64,000 bases of DNA from Streptomyces nodosus (GCF_008704995.1 NZ_CP023747.1:434001-498000); one strand, 5' to 3'; shown: positions 1-8,854, counted from the first letter of the stretch. Notes: a model not told the origin generated them from the sequence alone. A program made the numbers and translations.

Positions 1-1469
1 GTGAAGTCCGGCCAGTCGGTGGGTCCGGTCCAGGCGCGGTCGGCCAGGGCGCACAGCCGTGGGTAGGCGAGCCGGTCCAGGTCGGCGGCGGTGGGGGCGA
101 ACTCCGTCCAGATCTGCGCCTGGGTGCCGAGGATCCGGCCGCCGTTCATGGCGGGCGGCTCCGGTGCGGGGTCGCCGCGGTGGACGGCACGCAGGTCGAC
201 GACGGGGCCCGGCTGGGCGGGCGGTCCGTCGGGGGCGTCGTCCTGGGCGTAGTCGAGGTAGGTGGTGCGGTGGTGGGTGAGGACGACGTCGTGGCCGCGG
301 CGCAGGGCGTCGTTGGCGTGGGCGGGGTCGCGCCAGCTCATCGCCGTGAAGCCGGGCGGCAGGGACGTTCCCTCCTCGGCCCAGGCGACGGGGCGCCGGC
401 CGTGCCGGCTGAGGAAGGCGCCGGCCTGGCCCAGCAGCCAGCCGTGGAGTGCGGCGGGGCCGGGCAGCCCTTCCGCGGCGGCGCGGGCACGGGCGGCGGG
501 GCTGTGCTCCCATTCGGTGGTGGGGCACTCGTCCCCGCCGAGGTGGATATAGGGCGAGGGGAAGACCTCCATCACCTCGGCGAGTACGGCCCGGCAGAAG
601 TCGAGCACTTCGTCGTGGACGCCGAGGACGCTGTCGCACACCCCCCAGCGGGTCCACACGTCGAGGGTGCGGTCGGGGTGGTTGCCGAGGTGCGGGTAGG
701 CGGCGAGGGCGGCGCGGACATGGCCGGGCATCTCTATCTCCGGGACCACGCAGACTCCGCGCCGGGCCGCGTAGGCGACGAGGCCGGTGAGTTCGGCGCG
801 GGTGTACGCGCCGCCGTGGGGGCGGCCGTCGAAGCCGGTGGAGACATCGGGCCCGTTGACCGTCTCGGCGCGGTGGGCGCCGACGGTGGTGAGGCGGGGG
901 TGGGAGGCGACGGGCATCCGCCAGCCCTGGTCGTCGGTGAGGTGCAGATGGAGGACGTTGAGCTTGTGCAGGGCGAGCAGGTCGACGTGGCGGCGCAGGG
1001 TGGCGGCGTCGTGGAAGTGGCGGGCCACATCGATCATGAGGCCGCGCCAGGAGTGGCGGGGTACGTCGGTGATCTCCACGCAGGGCAGTTCCCAGTACTC
1101 CCGGCGGACGGCGGCCGGATCGAGCACCTCGGCCGGCAGGAGCTGGCGCAGGGTCTGCACGCCGTGCAGCAGTCCCGCGGGGGTGGCGGCGCGCAGCAGC
1201 ACGCAGTGCGGGGAGACGGTCAGTCCGTACCCCTCCGCTCCGAGGCCGGCGAGGGTCGGGTCGACGGAGAGGGTGATGGCGCCGGACGGCGAGGGGGCCA
1301 GGGGCAGGCCGGTGGTGGGGGTCAGCAGGGTGCGCAGCAGGTCGGCGGCGCCCTCGGCCTCGCCGGGGGCGCGCACGGTGGTACGGGCGTCGAGGGCGAA
1401 GTGGCCGGAGCGCGGGGCGATCCGGGTGGGCCGGGGCAGGAGAGCCTGTTCACGACGGGATGAGGGCAC
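1..1469 (-). CDS. GH20 beta-N-acetylhexosaminidase (3' end beyond window)
   Basis: Removes terminal GlcNAc/GalNAc from chitooligosaccharides or glycans. The 489 visible codons cover an N-terminal GH20b-like domain (about residues 15-140) and most of the catalytic barrel. The family signature HLGGDEC carries the catalytic Asp-Glu pair at residues 313-314; WGVCDS and the downstream W-rich segment also fit. The GTG start at 1469 has GGAAGG about 10 bases upstream. No export signal is apparent, so it is probably cytoplasmic and acts on imported chitobiose, like DasD. It lies about 100 bases behind the sugar permease genes on the same strand, so it probably ends that operon. Only the extreme C-terminus is missing. 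The family is confident; the exact substrate is inferred from context. Confidence 0.9.
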   Translation of the reverse strand, partial: MPSSRREQALLPRPTRIAPRSGHFALDARTTVRAPGEAEGAADLLRTLLTPTTGLPLAPSPSGAITLSVDPTLAGLGAEGYGLTVSPHCVLLRAATPAGLLHGVQTLRQLLPAEVLDPAAVRREYWELPCVEITDVPRHSWRGLMIDVARHFHDAATLRRHVDLLALHKLNVLHLHLTDDQGWRMPVASHPRLTTVGAHRAETVNGPDVSTGFDGRPHGGAYTRAELTGLVAYAARRGVCVVPEIEMPGHVRAALAAYPHLGNHPDRTLDVWTRWGVCDSVLGVHDEVLDFCRAVLAEVMEVFPSPYIHLGGDECPTTEWEHSPAARARAAAEGLPGPAALHGWLLGQAGAFLSRHGRRPVAWAEEGTSLPPGFTAMSWRDPAHANDALRRGHDVVLTHHRTTYLDYAQDDAPDGPPAQPGPVVDLRAVHRGDPAPEPPAMNGGRILGTQAQIWTEFAPTAADLDRLAYPRLCALADRAWTGPTDWPDF

Positions 1470-1571
1470 GGGTGAGCGGCCTTCCGGGAGGGAGGGGGCG
1501 CGGGCGGGTGCGGTGCACGGGCGGGTCCCCGGCCGGCGGGAGGGCGTGGCCGACGGGGTGGCGCGGGGCGC

Positions 1572-2444
1572 TCAGCCCTTGACGGCGCCGGAGGCGAGGC
1601 CGGAGGTGACGTGGCGCTGGAGGGCCAGGAAGATGACGAGGGCGGGCAGGGCGAAGAGGGTGGAGGCGGCCATGGTGGCGCCCCAGTCGGTGCCGAAGGT
1701 GTCCTGGAAGGAGGAGAGCCAGACGGGCAGGGTGCGCTGGTCCTGGTTCTTGATGATGAGGAAGTTGGCGTAGGCGAACTCGTTCCAGGCGGTGATGAAT
1801 CCGAAGAGGGAGGTGGCCATCAGTCCTGGGGCGAGCAGGGGGAAGGCGATGCGCCGGAACGCCTGGAACCGGTTGCAGCCGTCGACCTGGGCGGCCTCCT
1901 CCAGTTCCGGCGGGATGGTGGTCATGAAGCCGCGCAGCACGATGACGGTGAACGGCAGCGTGATCATGAAGTAGACCAGGGTGAGGGTGAGGAGCCGGTC
2001 GAGCATGCCGGTGTCGCGGGCGATGATGTAGATCGGGATGATCAGCGATTCCCACGGCGCCATCTGGGCGATGAAGACGGCCAGGACGAACTGCCGGCGT
2101 CCGCGCCAGCGCATACGGGCGACGGCGAACGCCGCGGCCAGGGCGACGACCAGAGAGAGCAGGACCGCGCCGGCGGTGACCAGGAGGCTGTTGCGCCAGA
2201 ACTGGGCGAAGCCGTCGGCCTGGACGGCGGTGCGGAAGTGCTCCAGTGTCCAGGTGCGCGGGAGGAACTGCGGGTCGGTGGACTGGATGTCGCGGGACGG
2301 TTTGAAGGCGGTGGTGACCATCCAGTAGACGGGGAACAGACAGATCGCCACGGTGAGCGCGGCGCCCGCGTGGAGCGGCAGGCGGCGCAGCCGGCGGGTG
2401 GCTTCGCGGCGGGGCGCCGCACCGGGGCGGCCGACGGCACTCAC
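1572..2444 (-). CDS. Carbohydrate ABC transporter permease (MalG/DasC-like)
   Basis: Inner-membrane permease of a CUT1-type sugar importer, 290 residues with about six membrane segments. The cytoplasmic EAA loop (EEAAQVDGCNRFQAF...FPLLAPG, about residues 185-215) is the contact site for the ATPase. The GTG start at 2444 overlaps the TGA of the upstream permease gene by 4 bases and has an AGGAGGA site 6 bases ahead, so translation is coupled. No ATPase gene is present; Streptomyces CUT1 importers commonly share the ATPase MsiK encoded elsewhere. The partners are the 2441-3424 permease and the 3486-4748 binding protein. Confidence 0.93.
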   Translation of the reverse strand: MSAVGRPGAAPRREATRRLRRLPLHAGAALTVAICLFPVYWMVTTAFKPSRDIQSTDPQFLPRTWTLEHFRTAVQADGFAQFWRNSLLVTAGAVLLSLVVALAAAFAVARMRWRGRRQFVLAVFIAQMAPWESLIIPIYIIARDTGMLDRLLTLTLVYFMITLPFTVIVLRGFMTTIPPELEEAAQVDGCNRFQAFRRIAFPLLAPGLMATSLFGFITAWNEFAYANFLIIKNQDQRTLPVWLSSFQDTFGTDWGATMAASTLFALPALVIFLALQRHVTSGLASGAVKG

Positions 2445-3424
2445 AGCTCGTCCTCCTGGCGGAACATCTGGCGGAGGTACAGGGCCAGGACGCCCGACAT
2501 GAGGATGACGGTGACCATCGAGGCCGCCGAGCCGAGGTCGTAGCGCTGGCTGGACAGGGCGGTCTGTACCGCGTAGACGGGCAGGATGGTGGTGGCGTCG
2601 CCGGGTCCGCCCCGGGTCATCACCCAGATCTGCACGAACGCCTTGAAGGTCCAGATCACCTCCAGGCACAGGACGAGCATCACGATCGGCCGGATCATCG
2701 GGAGGGTGACCGACCTGAGGACGCGGAAGGCGCCGGCGCCGTCGATGCGGGCGGACTCGTGCAGTTCGGCGGGGACGGTGGTGAGCGCCGAGTACAGGGT
2801 GATGGCGGCGAACGGCACCGACTGCCACACCACGAGCAGGACGAGGATGGCGAAGGCCGCCGTGCCGTGGGCGAACCACGGGTACCGCTCGAAGGAGCCG
2901 AAACCCAGGGAGGTCAGTGCCCAGTTGACGACGCCGAACTCGGAGTGGAAGAGCCACTGGAAGACAGTGGTGGCCGCGACCACGGGCATCGCCCAGGCCA
3001 GGACGAGCGAGCTGAGTACGGCCACGCGCCACAGGCGGCCGAGCCGCTGGGTCATCAGCGCGACGAGCAGGCCGATCACCATGATGAGGACGACGTTGAC
3101 GGCCATGAAGAGGAACGTGCGGCGCACCACCGTCCAGAAGCGCGGATCGGTCAGCAGTGTCCGGTAGTTGGCGAAGCCGACGAACTCGGCGTCGCCCATG
3201 ATGAGCTGGCGCAGGCGGAAGTCCTGGAAGGAGATCAGCACGGCCCGGGCGAGCGGGTAGACCAGCAGATAGAGCATACCGAGGACGGCGGGTGCCACCA
3301 GCAGGTAGGGCCAGGGGCCGCCGCGCTCGCGGGCGGCGCGGCGGGCGGCCGGCGGTCGGCCGTCCGCCCGGGGCCGGTGGGGCCGGGCGGACCGGGGAAC
3401 GGCACGTTCTCGAACGGCTGACAC
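2441..3424 (-). CDS. Carbohydrate ABC transporter permease (MalF/DasB-like)
   Basis: A 327-residue permease with a basic, Pro/Arg-rich cytoplasmic N-terminus of about 35 residues, followed by about six membrane helices. The EAA-type loop (ELHESARIDGAGAFRVL...LPMIRP) lies around residues 225-250, as in MalF-like subunits of CUT1 sugar importers. The GTG start at 3424 follows GAGGAGGAgcc, a strong ribosome site. It sits between the binding-protein gene (61-base gap) and the second permease (4-base overlap), so the three are probably one transcript. Substrate by context: N-acetylglucosamine or chitobiose. Confidence 0.93.
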   Translation of the reverse strand: MSAVRERAVPRSARPHRPRADGRPPAARRAARERGGPWPYLLVAPAVLGMLYLLVYPLARAVLISFQDFRLRQLIMGDAEFVGFANYRTLLTDPRFWTVVRRTFLFMAVNVVLIMVIGLLVALMTQRLGRLWRVAVLSSLVLAWAMPVVAATTVFQWLFHSEFGVVNWALTSLGFGSFERYPWFAHGTAAFAILVLLVVWQSVPFAAITLYSALTTVPAELHESARIDGAGAFRVLRSVTLPMIRPIVMLVLCLEVIWTFKAFVQIWVMTRGGPGDATTILPVYAVQTALSSQRYDLGSAASMVTVILMSGVLALYLRQMFRQEDEL

Positions 3425-3485
3425 GGCTCCTCCTCTCGTACGGGCCGGGCGGCGCCGAGGGCCGGGCGGCGGGCGGCGGGCGGGG

Positions 3486-4748
3486 TCAGGAGGCGCTGTT
3501 CATCGCCCGGGTCATCTCCTCGGACGCCTTCGTCGCCTCCCGCTTCATGTCGTGGCCGGTGAGGGTGGCGGTCATGTAGTCCTTGACGGGGTTCTCGGCC
3601 TCGACGGCGGCCCAGCCAGGCGTGTTGGGCGTGGCGTGGCCCTCGGCGGCGCCCACGGCCATGGCGGCGGCGCCGGGGTCGGAGGCCACGGCGGAGGCGA
3701 GGGAGGTCTTGTTCGGCACATAGCTCATGGCGAGGGCGAGCTTCTTCTGCCAGGTGTCGCCGGTCAGTTCCTTCACGAAGGTGTAGGCGGCGTCCTGGTG
3801 CCGGGAGGCGACCGGGACGACGAGGTCGGAGCCGCCGGTGAAGACCGCGCCGGGCTTGTCGGCAGTCTTGCCCGGGATCGGGAAGAAGCCGAGCTTGCCC
3901 TTGAGCGCGGGGTTCTGCTCGACGACGACCTTGGCGTTGCCGGGGACGGCGACGATCTGGGCGACCTTGCCCTTGGCCATGACCTCGGCCTGCGGCGGGT
4001 TGGCCTCGTCGGCATCCTTGGGACCCTTGCCGAGCGCCTGGAGCTTCTTGTAGAACTCCATCCCGGCCAGTGCCTGCGGGGTGTCGAGGGCACCCTTCCA
4101 CTTGTCGCCGTCCCGCACCGCCAGGTCGCCGCCCTCGTCCCAGATGAACCCGGCCAGGGCGTACCAGGTCTGACCGGTGAGGTAGATGCCCTGCTGGTCG
4201 CCCTTGTCCAGCTTCCGCGTCGCGGCGATCCACTGGTCCCGGGTCCTGATCGCGGCCGGGTCGATGCCGGCCTGCTGGAAGAGGTCCTTGCGGTACACCA
4301 CCACGCGGTTGGCCGCGTAGTACGGGATGCCGTACTGCCTGCCCTCCCAGGAGCCGGGCTCGGCCAGTCCCTTGAGCCAGGTGCCGCCGTCCAGGTCGGT
4401 CTTCTTCTCGGTGAGGTCGGCCAGCCCACCGCTCTGGGCGTACTGGGCGACCTGGGTGTTGCCGACCTCGATGACATCGGGTGCGTCGTTGCTGGCCAGA
4501 GCGGCGGTGACCTTCTGGCCGATGCCGTCCCACTCCTGGATCTGGATCTTCAGGGCGATGTCGGGATGGGCCGCGGCGAACGCGGTGGTGAACTCCTTCT
4601 GGAAGGCGGCGGAGACGCTGTCGCGCATCAGCCAGACGGTCAGCTCGGACTTGCCGTCGCCGGACGCGTCGTCGGAGCCGCCGGAGCAGCCGCTGAGGGC
4701 GAGGGCAGCGGTGAGGACGGACGCACCGGCCAGCAAGCGGAACTTCAC
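3486..4748 (-). CDS. Extracellular sugar-binding lipoprotein (DasA-like)
   Basis: Type-1 solute-binding protein, 420 residues. A lipoprotein signal peptide (Lys/Arg N-terminus, hydrophobic core, lipobox LALSGC with the lipidated Cys near residue 21) leads into an SBP_bac_1 fold starting ELTVWLMRDS. It should sit outside the membrane and hand sugars to the two permeases encoded downstream. The GTG start at 4748 has GAGG 6 bases ahead. It is the first gene of the operon, and its upstream region holds a perfect operator-like palindrome at 4814-4828. The gene order and the hexosaminidase neighbour point to GlcNAc or chitobiose. A NgcE-like or other oligosaccharide specificity is possible. Confidence 0.92.
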   Translation of the reverse strand: MKFRLLAGASVLTAALALSGCSGGSDDASGDGKSELTVWLMRDSVSAAFQKEFTTAFAAAHPDIALKIQIQEWDGIGQKVTAALASNDAPDVIEVGNTQVAQYAQSGGLADLTEKKTDLDGGTWLKGLAEPGSWEGRQYGIPYYAANRVVVYRKDLFQQAGIDPAAIRTRDQWIAATRKLDKGDQQGIYLTGQTWYALAGFIWDEGGDLAVRDGDKWKGALDTPQALAGMEFYKKLQALGKGPKDADEANPPQAEVMAKGKVAQIVAVPGNAKVVVEQNPALKGKLGFFPIPGKTADKPGAVFTGGSDLVVPVASRHQDAAYTFVKELTGDTWQKKLALAMSYVPNKTSLASAVASDPGAAAMAVGAAEGHATPNTPGWAAVEAENPVKDYMTATLTGHDMKREATKASEEMTRAMNSAS

Positions 4749-4813
4749 GGTTCACCTCGGAGGACTCGTGGAGGGCATGGAGCAGGGAACCAACCAGCCT
4801 GGCGGGCTCATAA

Positions 4814-4828
4814 CCAGTTGACAACTGG
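4814..4828. promoter_or_regulatory. Operator palindrome upstream of the sugar importer
   Basis: CCAGTTGACAACTGG is a perfect 7-1-7 palindrome. On the minus strand it lies downstream of a weak candidate promoter (TTGACG at 4880-4875, 17-base gap, CAACTT at 4857-4852), the usual place for repressor binding. Its half-site resembles the GACCAGT/ACTGGTC elements nearer the GntR gene and the ACTGGTC core of DasR sites. Confidence 0.6.
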
Positions 4829-4936
4829 ACAGGTCACCTCTTGGTGATGAAAAGTTGGCATGGCCCGGTCGGGCCGTCAAGTCCCCTGCAAACAAAGGAG
4901 TTTCCGGCGATGAGCGGGCCGCAGCCCCGTCCATCA

Positions 4937-5005
4937 CTTGACCAGTGGACGTAAAATCGTCTTGACCAGTGCGATGTTGGGAGCGGCATAACGGCAACTG
5001 GTCAT
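4937..5005. promoter_or_regulatory. Cluster of GntR/HutC-type half-sites before the repressor gene
   Basis: CTTGACCAGTG occurs twice in direct orientation, at 4937-4947 and 4961-4971, exactly 24 bases apart. An inverted copy, CAACTGGTCAT, lies at 4995-5005. The second copy contains a possible -35 (TTGACC, 4963-4968) with a -10-like CATAAC at 4987-4992, so repressor binding would block the GntR gene's own promoter. The half-site matches the inverted repeat at 4814-4828. Confidence 0.55.
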
Positions 5006-5045
5006 CTGCGAGCGCCGCATGGGCGGCCGGAAGGGGGACGACGCG

Positions 5046-5888
5046 ATGGGCGACAGAGAACCGTCCGGCGGTGTGCTCAAGCGGGAGCGGGTCCGCGACG
5101 CCGTACTGGAGATGGTCGAGGAACGCCGACCGGGGGACGCGATCCCCTCGGAGCGGACCCTGTGCGCGCAACTCGAGGTGTCCCGGCCCACCCTGCGGGC
5201 CGCAGTGGACGAACTGGTCACCGCCGGTGTCCTCGTCCGGGAGCACGGGCGCGGTGTGTTCGTCGCCCCGGACAAGATCACCCAGGAACTGGTGCCGGGC
5301 CACCACTCGCTGAGCGTGCCGCAGGCCGCGGGCGCCTGGTCGAGCCGGCTGCTGGAGTTCACGACGGTGCCGGCGGGAGCCCGGGTGGGCCGCAGGCTGC
5401 GCCTCTCCCCCGCCGCGGAGATCGTCTATGTGGCCCGGCTGCGCCTGGTGGACGGCTCCCCGATGGCGATCGAGCATCTGCACATCCCGGCTGCCCTGGT
5501 CCCCGGTCTCACCGCCCGGGAACTGGAGAACGGCGACCTGTACGAGCATCTGCGCAGCCACCACGGAGTCCATGTGAGCGAGGCGACCCAGGCGATCGAG
5601 CCCACGGTGGTGACCCGCGCCGAGGCGGAGGTGCTCGATGTGCCGGAGCTCTCCCCCGCGCTGCTCTTCGAGCGTCTGACCACCGATACGCACGGACGTC
5701 CGGTGGAATACGTCCACTCGCTCTACCGCGGCGACCGCTACCGGATCGTCTCCCGTCTCACGCTCGGGGCCGACTCGGCACCGGCCCCGCCGCCCGACGC
5801 GCACCACCCGGGCATTCCGCCGGGCGACTTCGCCCACGGCGACACGGTCGCCGCGTCCACGCTCGGGGACGTGCAGGGCGAGCGCTGA
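5046..5888 (+). CDS. GntR-family (HutC/DasR-like) transcriptional repressor
   Basis: A 280-residue regulator with an N-terminal winged helix (about residues 12-78, SERTLCAQLEVSRPTLRAAVDEL) and a C-terminal UTRA ligand-binding domain (about 95-240, ending YVHSLYRGDRYRIVSRL). UTRA proteins of this type, such as DasR, sense phosphorylated amino sugars and release their operators. I chose the ATG at 5046 because AGGGGG lies 9 bases ahead; the in-frame ATG at 5019 has no ribosome site. It is transcribed away from the sugar importer and shares operator-like repeats with it, so it is the likely local regulator and autoregulator. The N-terminus differs from S. coelicolor DasR as I recall it, so I treat it as a paralogue. 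Confidence 0.88.
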   Translation: MGDREPSGGVLKRERVRDAVLEMVEERRPGDAIPSERTLCAQLEVSRPTLRAAVDELVTAGVLVREHGRGVFVAPDKITQELVPGHHSLSVPQAAGAWSSRLLEFTTVPAGARVGRRLRLSPAAEIVYVARLRLVDGSPMAIEHLHIPAALVPGLTARELENGDLYEHLRSHHGVHVSEATQAIEPTVVTRAEAEVLDVPELSPALLFERLTTDTHGRPVEYVHSLYRGDRYRIVSRLTLGADSAPAPPPDAHHPGIPPGDFAHGDTVAASTLGDVQGER

Positions 5889-5918
5889 GACAGACGCGCG
5901 CGCTGCCGCATCGTGCGC

Positions 5919-5952
5919 GCGGGCCTGCGCGGGTAATGCGGGCCTGCGCGGG
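5919..5952. repeat. 15-bp tandem direct repeat
   Basis: GCGGGCCTGCGCGGG appears at 5919-5933 and again at 5938-5952, a 19-base period. It lies in the gap after the GntR gene, next to CGCGCGC-rich sequence that could form a stem. Function unknown; a replication-slippage duplication is the simplest explanation. Confidence 0.5.
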
Positions 5953-6060
5953 CGCCGACCGCCCGACGGGGGCGCGGCCGTCGACGGCTCCCGCCGCGCG
6001 CGTGGATTCTCCACGGGAACTCGGCGCTCCGGCTTCCACGATGCCCGCACGTCACCTAAT

Positions 6061-6082
6061 CTAGGTAGACCGACCTACCTAG
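6061..6082. promoter_or_regulatory. TetR-type operator before the 6108 regulator
   Basis: CTAGGTAG at 6061-6068 and CTACCTAG at 6075-6082 form a perfect 8-bp inverted repeat with a 6-base spacer. A -10-like TAATCT (6057-6062) overlaps its left edge. Its position just before a tetR-type gene with a co-translated exporter suggests autoregulation of that pair. Confidence 0.65.
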
Positions 6083-6107
6083 TTTGGAGTGTGGCGGTGG
6101 CACTGAC

Positions 6108-6698
6108 GTGAGCGCTCTGGAGAGTGGACGGCGGCGGCCTGCCAGGGAACGGCTCCTGGCGGCGGCGGCCCGGCGCTTCTACGCCGACGGTGTGGCAGCG
6201 ACCGGTATCGACACGATCACGGCCGAGGCCGGCGTGGCGAAGATGAGCCTGTACAACAACTTCTCCTCCAAGGCCGACCTCGTCCGGGCCTACCTGGACG
6301 CCCGGCACGAGGAGTGGCTCGGCCTGTACCGGGCGCGCCTGGAGTCCGCCGACGGCCCGCGCGAGGGTGTGCTGGCGGTGTTCGACGCGTACGCCGATCA
6401 TGCGGCCTTCGCGTACGAGCACGGCTTCCGCGGCTGCGGGCTGCTCAACGCCGCCGCCGAGCTTCCCGCCGGGGACGAGGGCCGCGCCGTGGTTCGCGCG
6501 CACAAGGAGCAGGTGGAGCACCTGATCGTCGGCCACCTGGAACAACTGCTGCCCGGCCGGCCCGACAAGGCCCGCGCGACGGCCGAGCATCTCTCCTTCC
6601 TGCTCGAGGGCGCGATGGCCCGTGCCGGCCTGGAAGGCGACGGCGAGCGCCTTCAGCACGCCCGCTCGATGGCCGCGGTCCTGCTGGACCGACTGTGA
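6108..6698 (+). CDS. TetR/AcrR-family repressor
   Basis: A 196-residue regulator. The N-terminal helix-turn-helix is clear (GVAATGIDTITAEAGVAKMSLYNNFSSKADLVRAYL, about residues 28-63); the rest is the helical ligand-binding domain. I chose the GTG at 6108; a TTG at 6084, immediately after the operator, would add eight residues and cannot be excluded, since neither start has a good ribosome site. Its stop overlaps the start of the EamA exporter gene by 4 bases, so it probably represses its own operon and responds to the exported compound. The ligand is unknown. Confidence 0.88.
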   Translation: MSALESGRRRPARERLLAAAARRFYADGVAATGIDTITAEAGVAKMSLYNNFSSKADLVRAYLDARHEEWLGLYRARLESADGPREGVLAVFDAYADHAAFAYEHGFRGCGLLNAAAELPAGDEGRAVVRAHKEQVEHLIVGHLEQLLPGRPDKARATAEHLSFLLEGAMARAGLEGDGERLQHARSMAAVLLDRL

Positions 6699-7735
6699 CG
6701 GGCACCACTCGCGGCAAATCCACGGGAACGGGGGCCCTGTGCGTGCTGGCCGCCTCTGTGCTCTGGGGCACGACCGGTACGGCCGCCACCTTCGCCCCGG
6801 ACGTCGGCCCGCTCGCGATCGGGGCCGTCGCCATGGGCCTCGGTGGACTGCTCCAGGCCCTGATCGCCGCCCCTCAGATCCGCCATCACGCCTCCCGGTT
6901 GCGGGACCGGCGCGGCACGGTGCTGCTCGGTGCCGTCTCGGTGGCGGTCTACCCCCTGGCCTTCTACAGCTCCATGCGCCTGGCCGGAGTCGCCGTCGGC
7001 ACGGTTGTATCCATCGGCACCGCCCCGCTGGCCTCGGCCCTGATCGAGCGCGTCGTGGACGGCCGCCGGCTCACGCCCCGGTGGCTGCTAGCTGCCGCCC
7101 TCGGCCTGCTCGGCACGGCCCTGCTCTGCGTCGCCGAAGCCGCCCAGGCTACCGATGGCACCAGCCACAGCTCCACGACCGGCACGCTGCTGGGCATCGG
7201 CCTCGGCCTGGTCGCAGCAGCGACGTACGCCCTCTACTCCTGGGCCGCCCACCGGCTCATCACCCGCGAGATCGCCTCCCGGGCCGCGATGGGCGCAGTC
7301 TTCGGACTCGGCGGACTGCTCCTTTCTCCCGTCCTCCTCGTCACGGGCGCACCGCTCCTCTCCTCCTGGGCCAACACCTCCGTCGGCCTCTACATGGCGC
7401 TCGTCCCCATGTTCGCCGGCTACCTCCTCTTCGGCTGGGGCCTCGCCCACGTACCTGCCAGCACCGCCACCACCCTGTCGCTGCTCGAACCGGCCGTCGC
7501 GGCCGTCCTCGCCGTCCTGGTCGTCGGGGAACGCCTCCCCACCGTCGGCTGGTTGGGCATCGCCCTCGTCGTCGCCTGCCTCGCCGCCCTCACGACCCCC
7601 GCACCCAACCGCCGCGCACGCGGACGACAGCCGCACTCCGCGGACCATATCGACAGCCCTTCCACGGAGCGGCGGACACTGTCCCCACCTCGTGAACGAA
7701 AACCGACGTCAGCGAACCTCAGACATGGCCTGTAG
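6695..7735 (+). CDS. EamA/DMT-superfamily exporter
   Basis: A 346-residue membrane protein with about ten hydrophobic segments arranged as two EamA repeats (about residues 10-145 and 165-300). The first opens with the typical VLWGTTGTAATFAP and the second repeat ends EPAVAAVLAVLVVGERL. Such proteins export metabolites or drugs. The GTG start at 6695 overlaps the TetR stop as GTGA. The last 40 or so residues (after TTPAPNRRARG) form a polar tail unlike the family core and may be disordered or an out-of-family extension. Confidence 0.88.
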   Translation: MTGTTRGKSTGTGALCVLAASVLWGTTGTAATFAPDVGPLAIGAVAMGLGGLLQALIAAPQIRHHASRLRDRRGTVLLGAVSVAVYPLAFYSSMRLAGVAVGTVVSIGTAPLASALIERVVDGRRLTPRWLLAAALGLLGTALLCVAEAAQATDGTSHSSTTGTLLGIGLGLVAAATYALYSWAAHRLITREIASRAAMGAVFGLGGLLLSPVLLVTGAPLLSSWANTSVGLYMALVPMFAGYLLFGWGLAHVPASTATTLSLLEPAVAAVLAVLVVGERLPTVGWLGIALVVACLAALTTPAPNRRARGRQPHSADHIDSPSTERRTLSPPRERKPTSANLRHGL

Positions 7736-7831
7736 GGCCCGGCGCCGTCGGTGCGGGCGAGGCCCGGGTCGGTGGGTTGATCGGTCGGGGAGTCTTGATC
7801 GCTTCTGAGCCTGCTCGTTAGGTTGGCCGGC

Positions 7832-8380
7832 ATGACCGACCACCGAGCCCTCGCCTGGCCACCTGCTCCGATCAAGACCGAGCGGCTCGTACTCCGCGAG
7901 TCCGAGGCCCGGGACCGCGCGGCGGTCATCGAGCTGAACGCTTCGCCAGAGGTGAACACCTATCTTGGCGGCCCTCGACCGCGCGCCGAGCTTGAACGCA
8001 CGGTGCCCGAGGTGCCTGGGCAGCGCCGTGGCTGGTTCGTGGTCGAGCTCGACGGAGCAATGATCGGCACGGTCCAGCTCAAACCGCACACCCCCGAGCG
8101 CCCGAGTAACCGCCTGCCGGAGGCCGGGGAAACCGAACTCGGCTACCTGTTCCTGCCCGAGACGTGGGGACACGGCTACGCAACCGAGGCGTGCACAGCG
8201 GCACTGGACTGGTTTGCCGGCGCGCTGCCCGGTGAGCCGGTGGTGCTCTACACCCAGACCGCGAACGCCCGCTCGATGCGCCTCGCGGCCAAGCTGGGGT
8301 TCACCGAGCTGGAACGGTTCGAGGCGTGGGGCGCCGAGCAGTGGTTCGGGATGTGGTCTTCACTCACGCCGTCCGGCTGA
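7832..8380 (+). CDS. GNAT acetyltransferase, RimJ/RimL type
   Basis: A 182-residue acetyl-CoA-dependent N-acetyltransferase. It starts with the typical IKTERLVLRESEARD strand, carries the acetyl-CoA loop WGHGYATEA around residues 114-122, and ends with the ARSMRLAAKLGF helix. The ATG at 7832 was chosen over the TTG at 7823. Probable substrates are a protein N-terminus or a small amine; nothing in the context settles this. It stands alone, about 97 bases after the EamA gene. Confidence 0.85.
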   Translation: MTDHRALAWPPAPIKTERLVLRESEARDRAAVIELNASPEVNTYLGGPRPRAELERTVPEVPGQRRGWFVVELDGAMIGTVQLKPHTPERPSNRLPEAGETELGYLFLPETWGHGYATEACTAALDWFAGALPGEPVVLYTQTANARSMRLAAKLGFTELERFEAWGAEQWFGMWSSLTPSG

Positions 8381-8854
8381 TCGGCTCCGCGGACGGGTCT
8401 CGTTGTCAAGTCAATGGCTGCGCCGAGATGAACGGCCCTGCTACCGCTCACGCGACTTACGTGAGGCCCTGGCCGCAGCCGGGATCACCCCCAACCCCTC
8501 AGGCGCGTACGGCTGAAGTCGCCCAAGGATTCTCCGTACTTTCGGCCGGTGCACACCACTCCCCCGGCTTCCTAGCCTGAACGGCATGAAGGCAACGGGA
8601 GCCCCGTCATGCTGATCCAGACACAAGCCACCCAGGTCATCGCACGCCGTGACCCGGCCGGGGTGCCGGAGTCGCTCCCAGCAACATCAACAACGTCCGT
8701 CTGAAGCTCAAGCGGCACACCACCTCAGCTGCCACCCCCTGGGGGCGCTCGGTCGCGCCGATGAGCGGACACGTCTGCCGGCCCGCCGGGAAAACCCGTT
8801 GCGAGTGACCCGCATCGGATGTCTGATTGGTCGGCCACCGACCAGGGAGGGAAC
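8381..8854. other. 474-base stretch with no supported gene
   Basis: Only short reading frames occur here. Two fragments look faintly coding (around 8400-8516 and 8610-8700) but neither matches a family I recognise. The region may hold decayed genes. A GGGAGG ribosome site for the next gene lies at its end. Confidence 0.5.

Noticed and set aside
180-1463. A 427-codon plus-strand frame rich in Val/Gly
   Set aside because: It is the shadow of the GH20 gene, whose catalytic motif is unmistakable on the minus strand.
5046-5888. Identification of the GntR gene as the true dasR
   Set aside because: The gene order is das-like, but the protein differs from DasR as I recall it, especially at the N-terminus, so no symbol is given.
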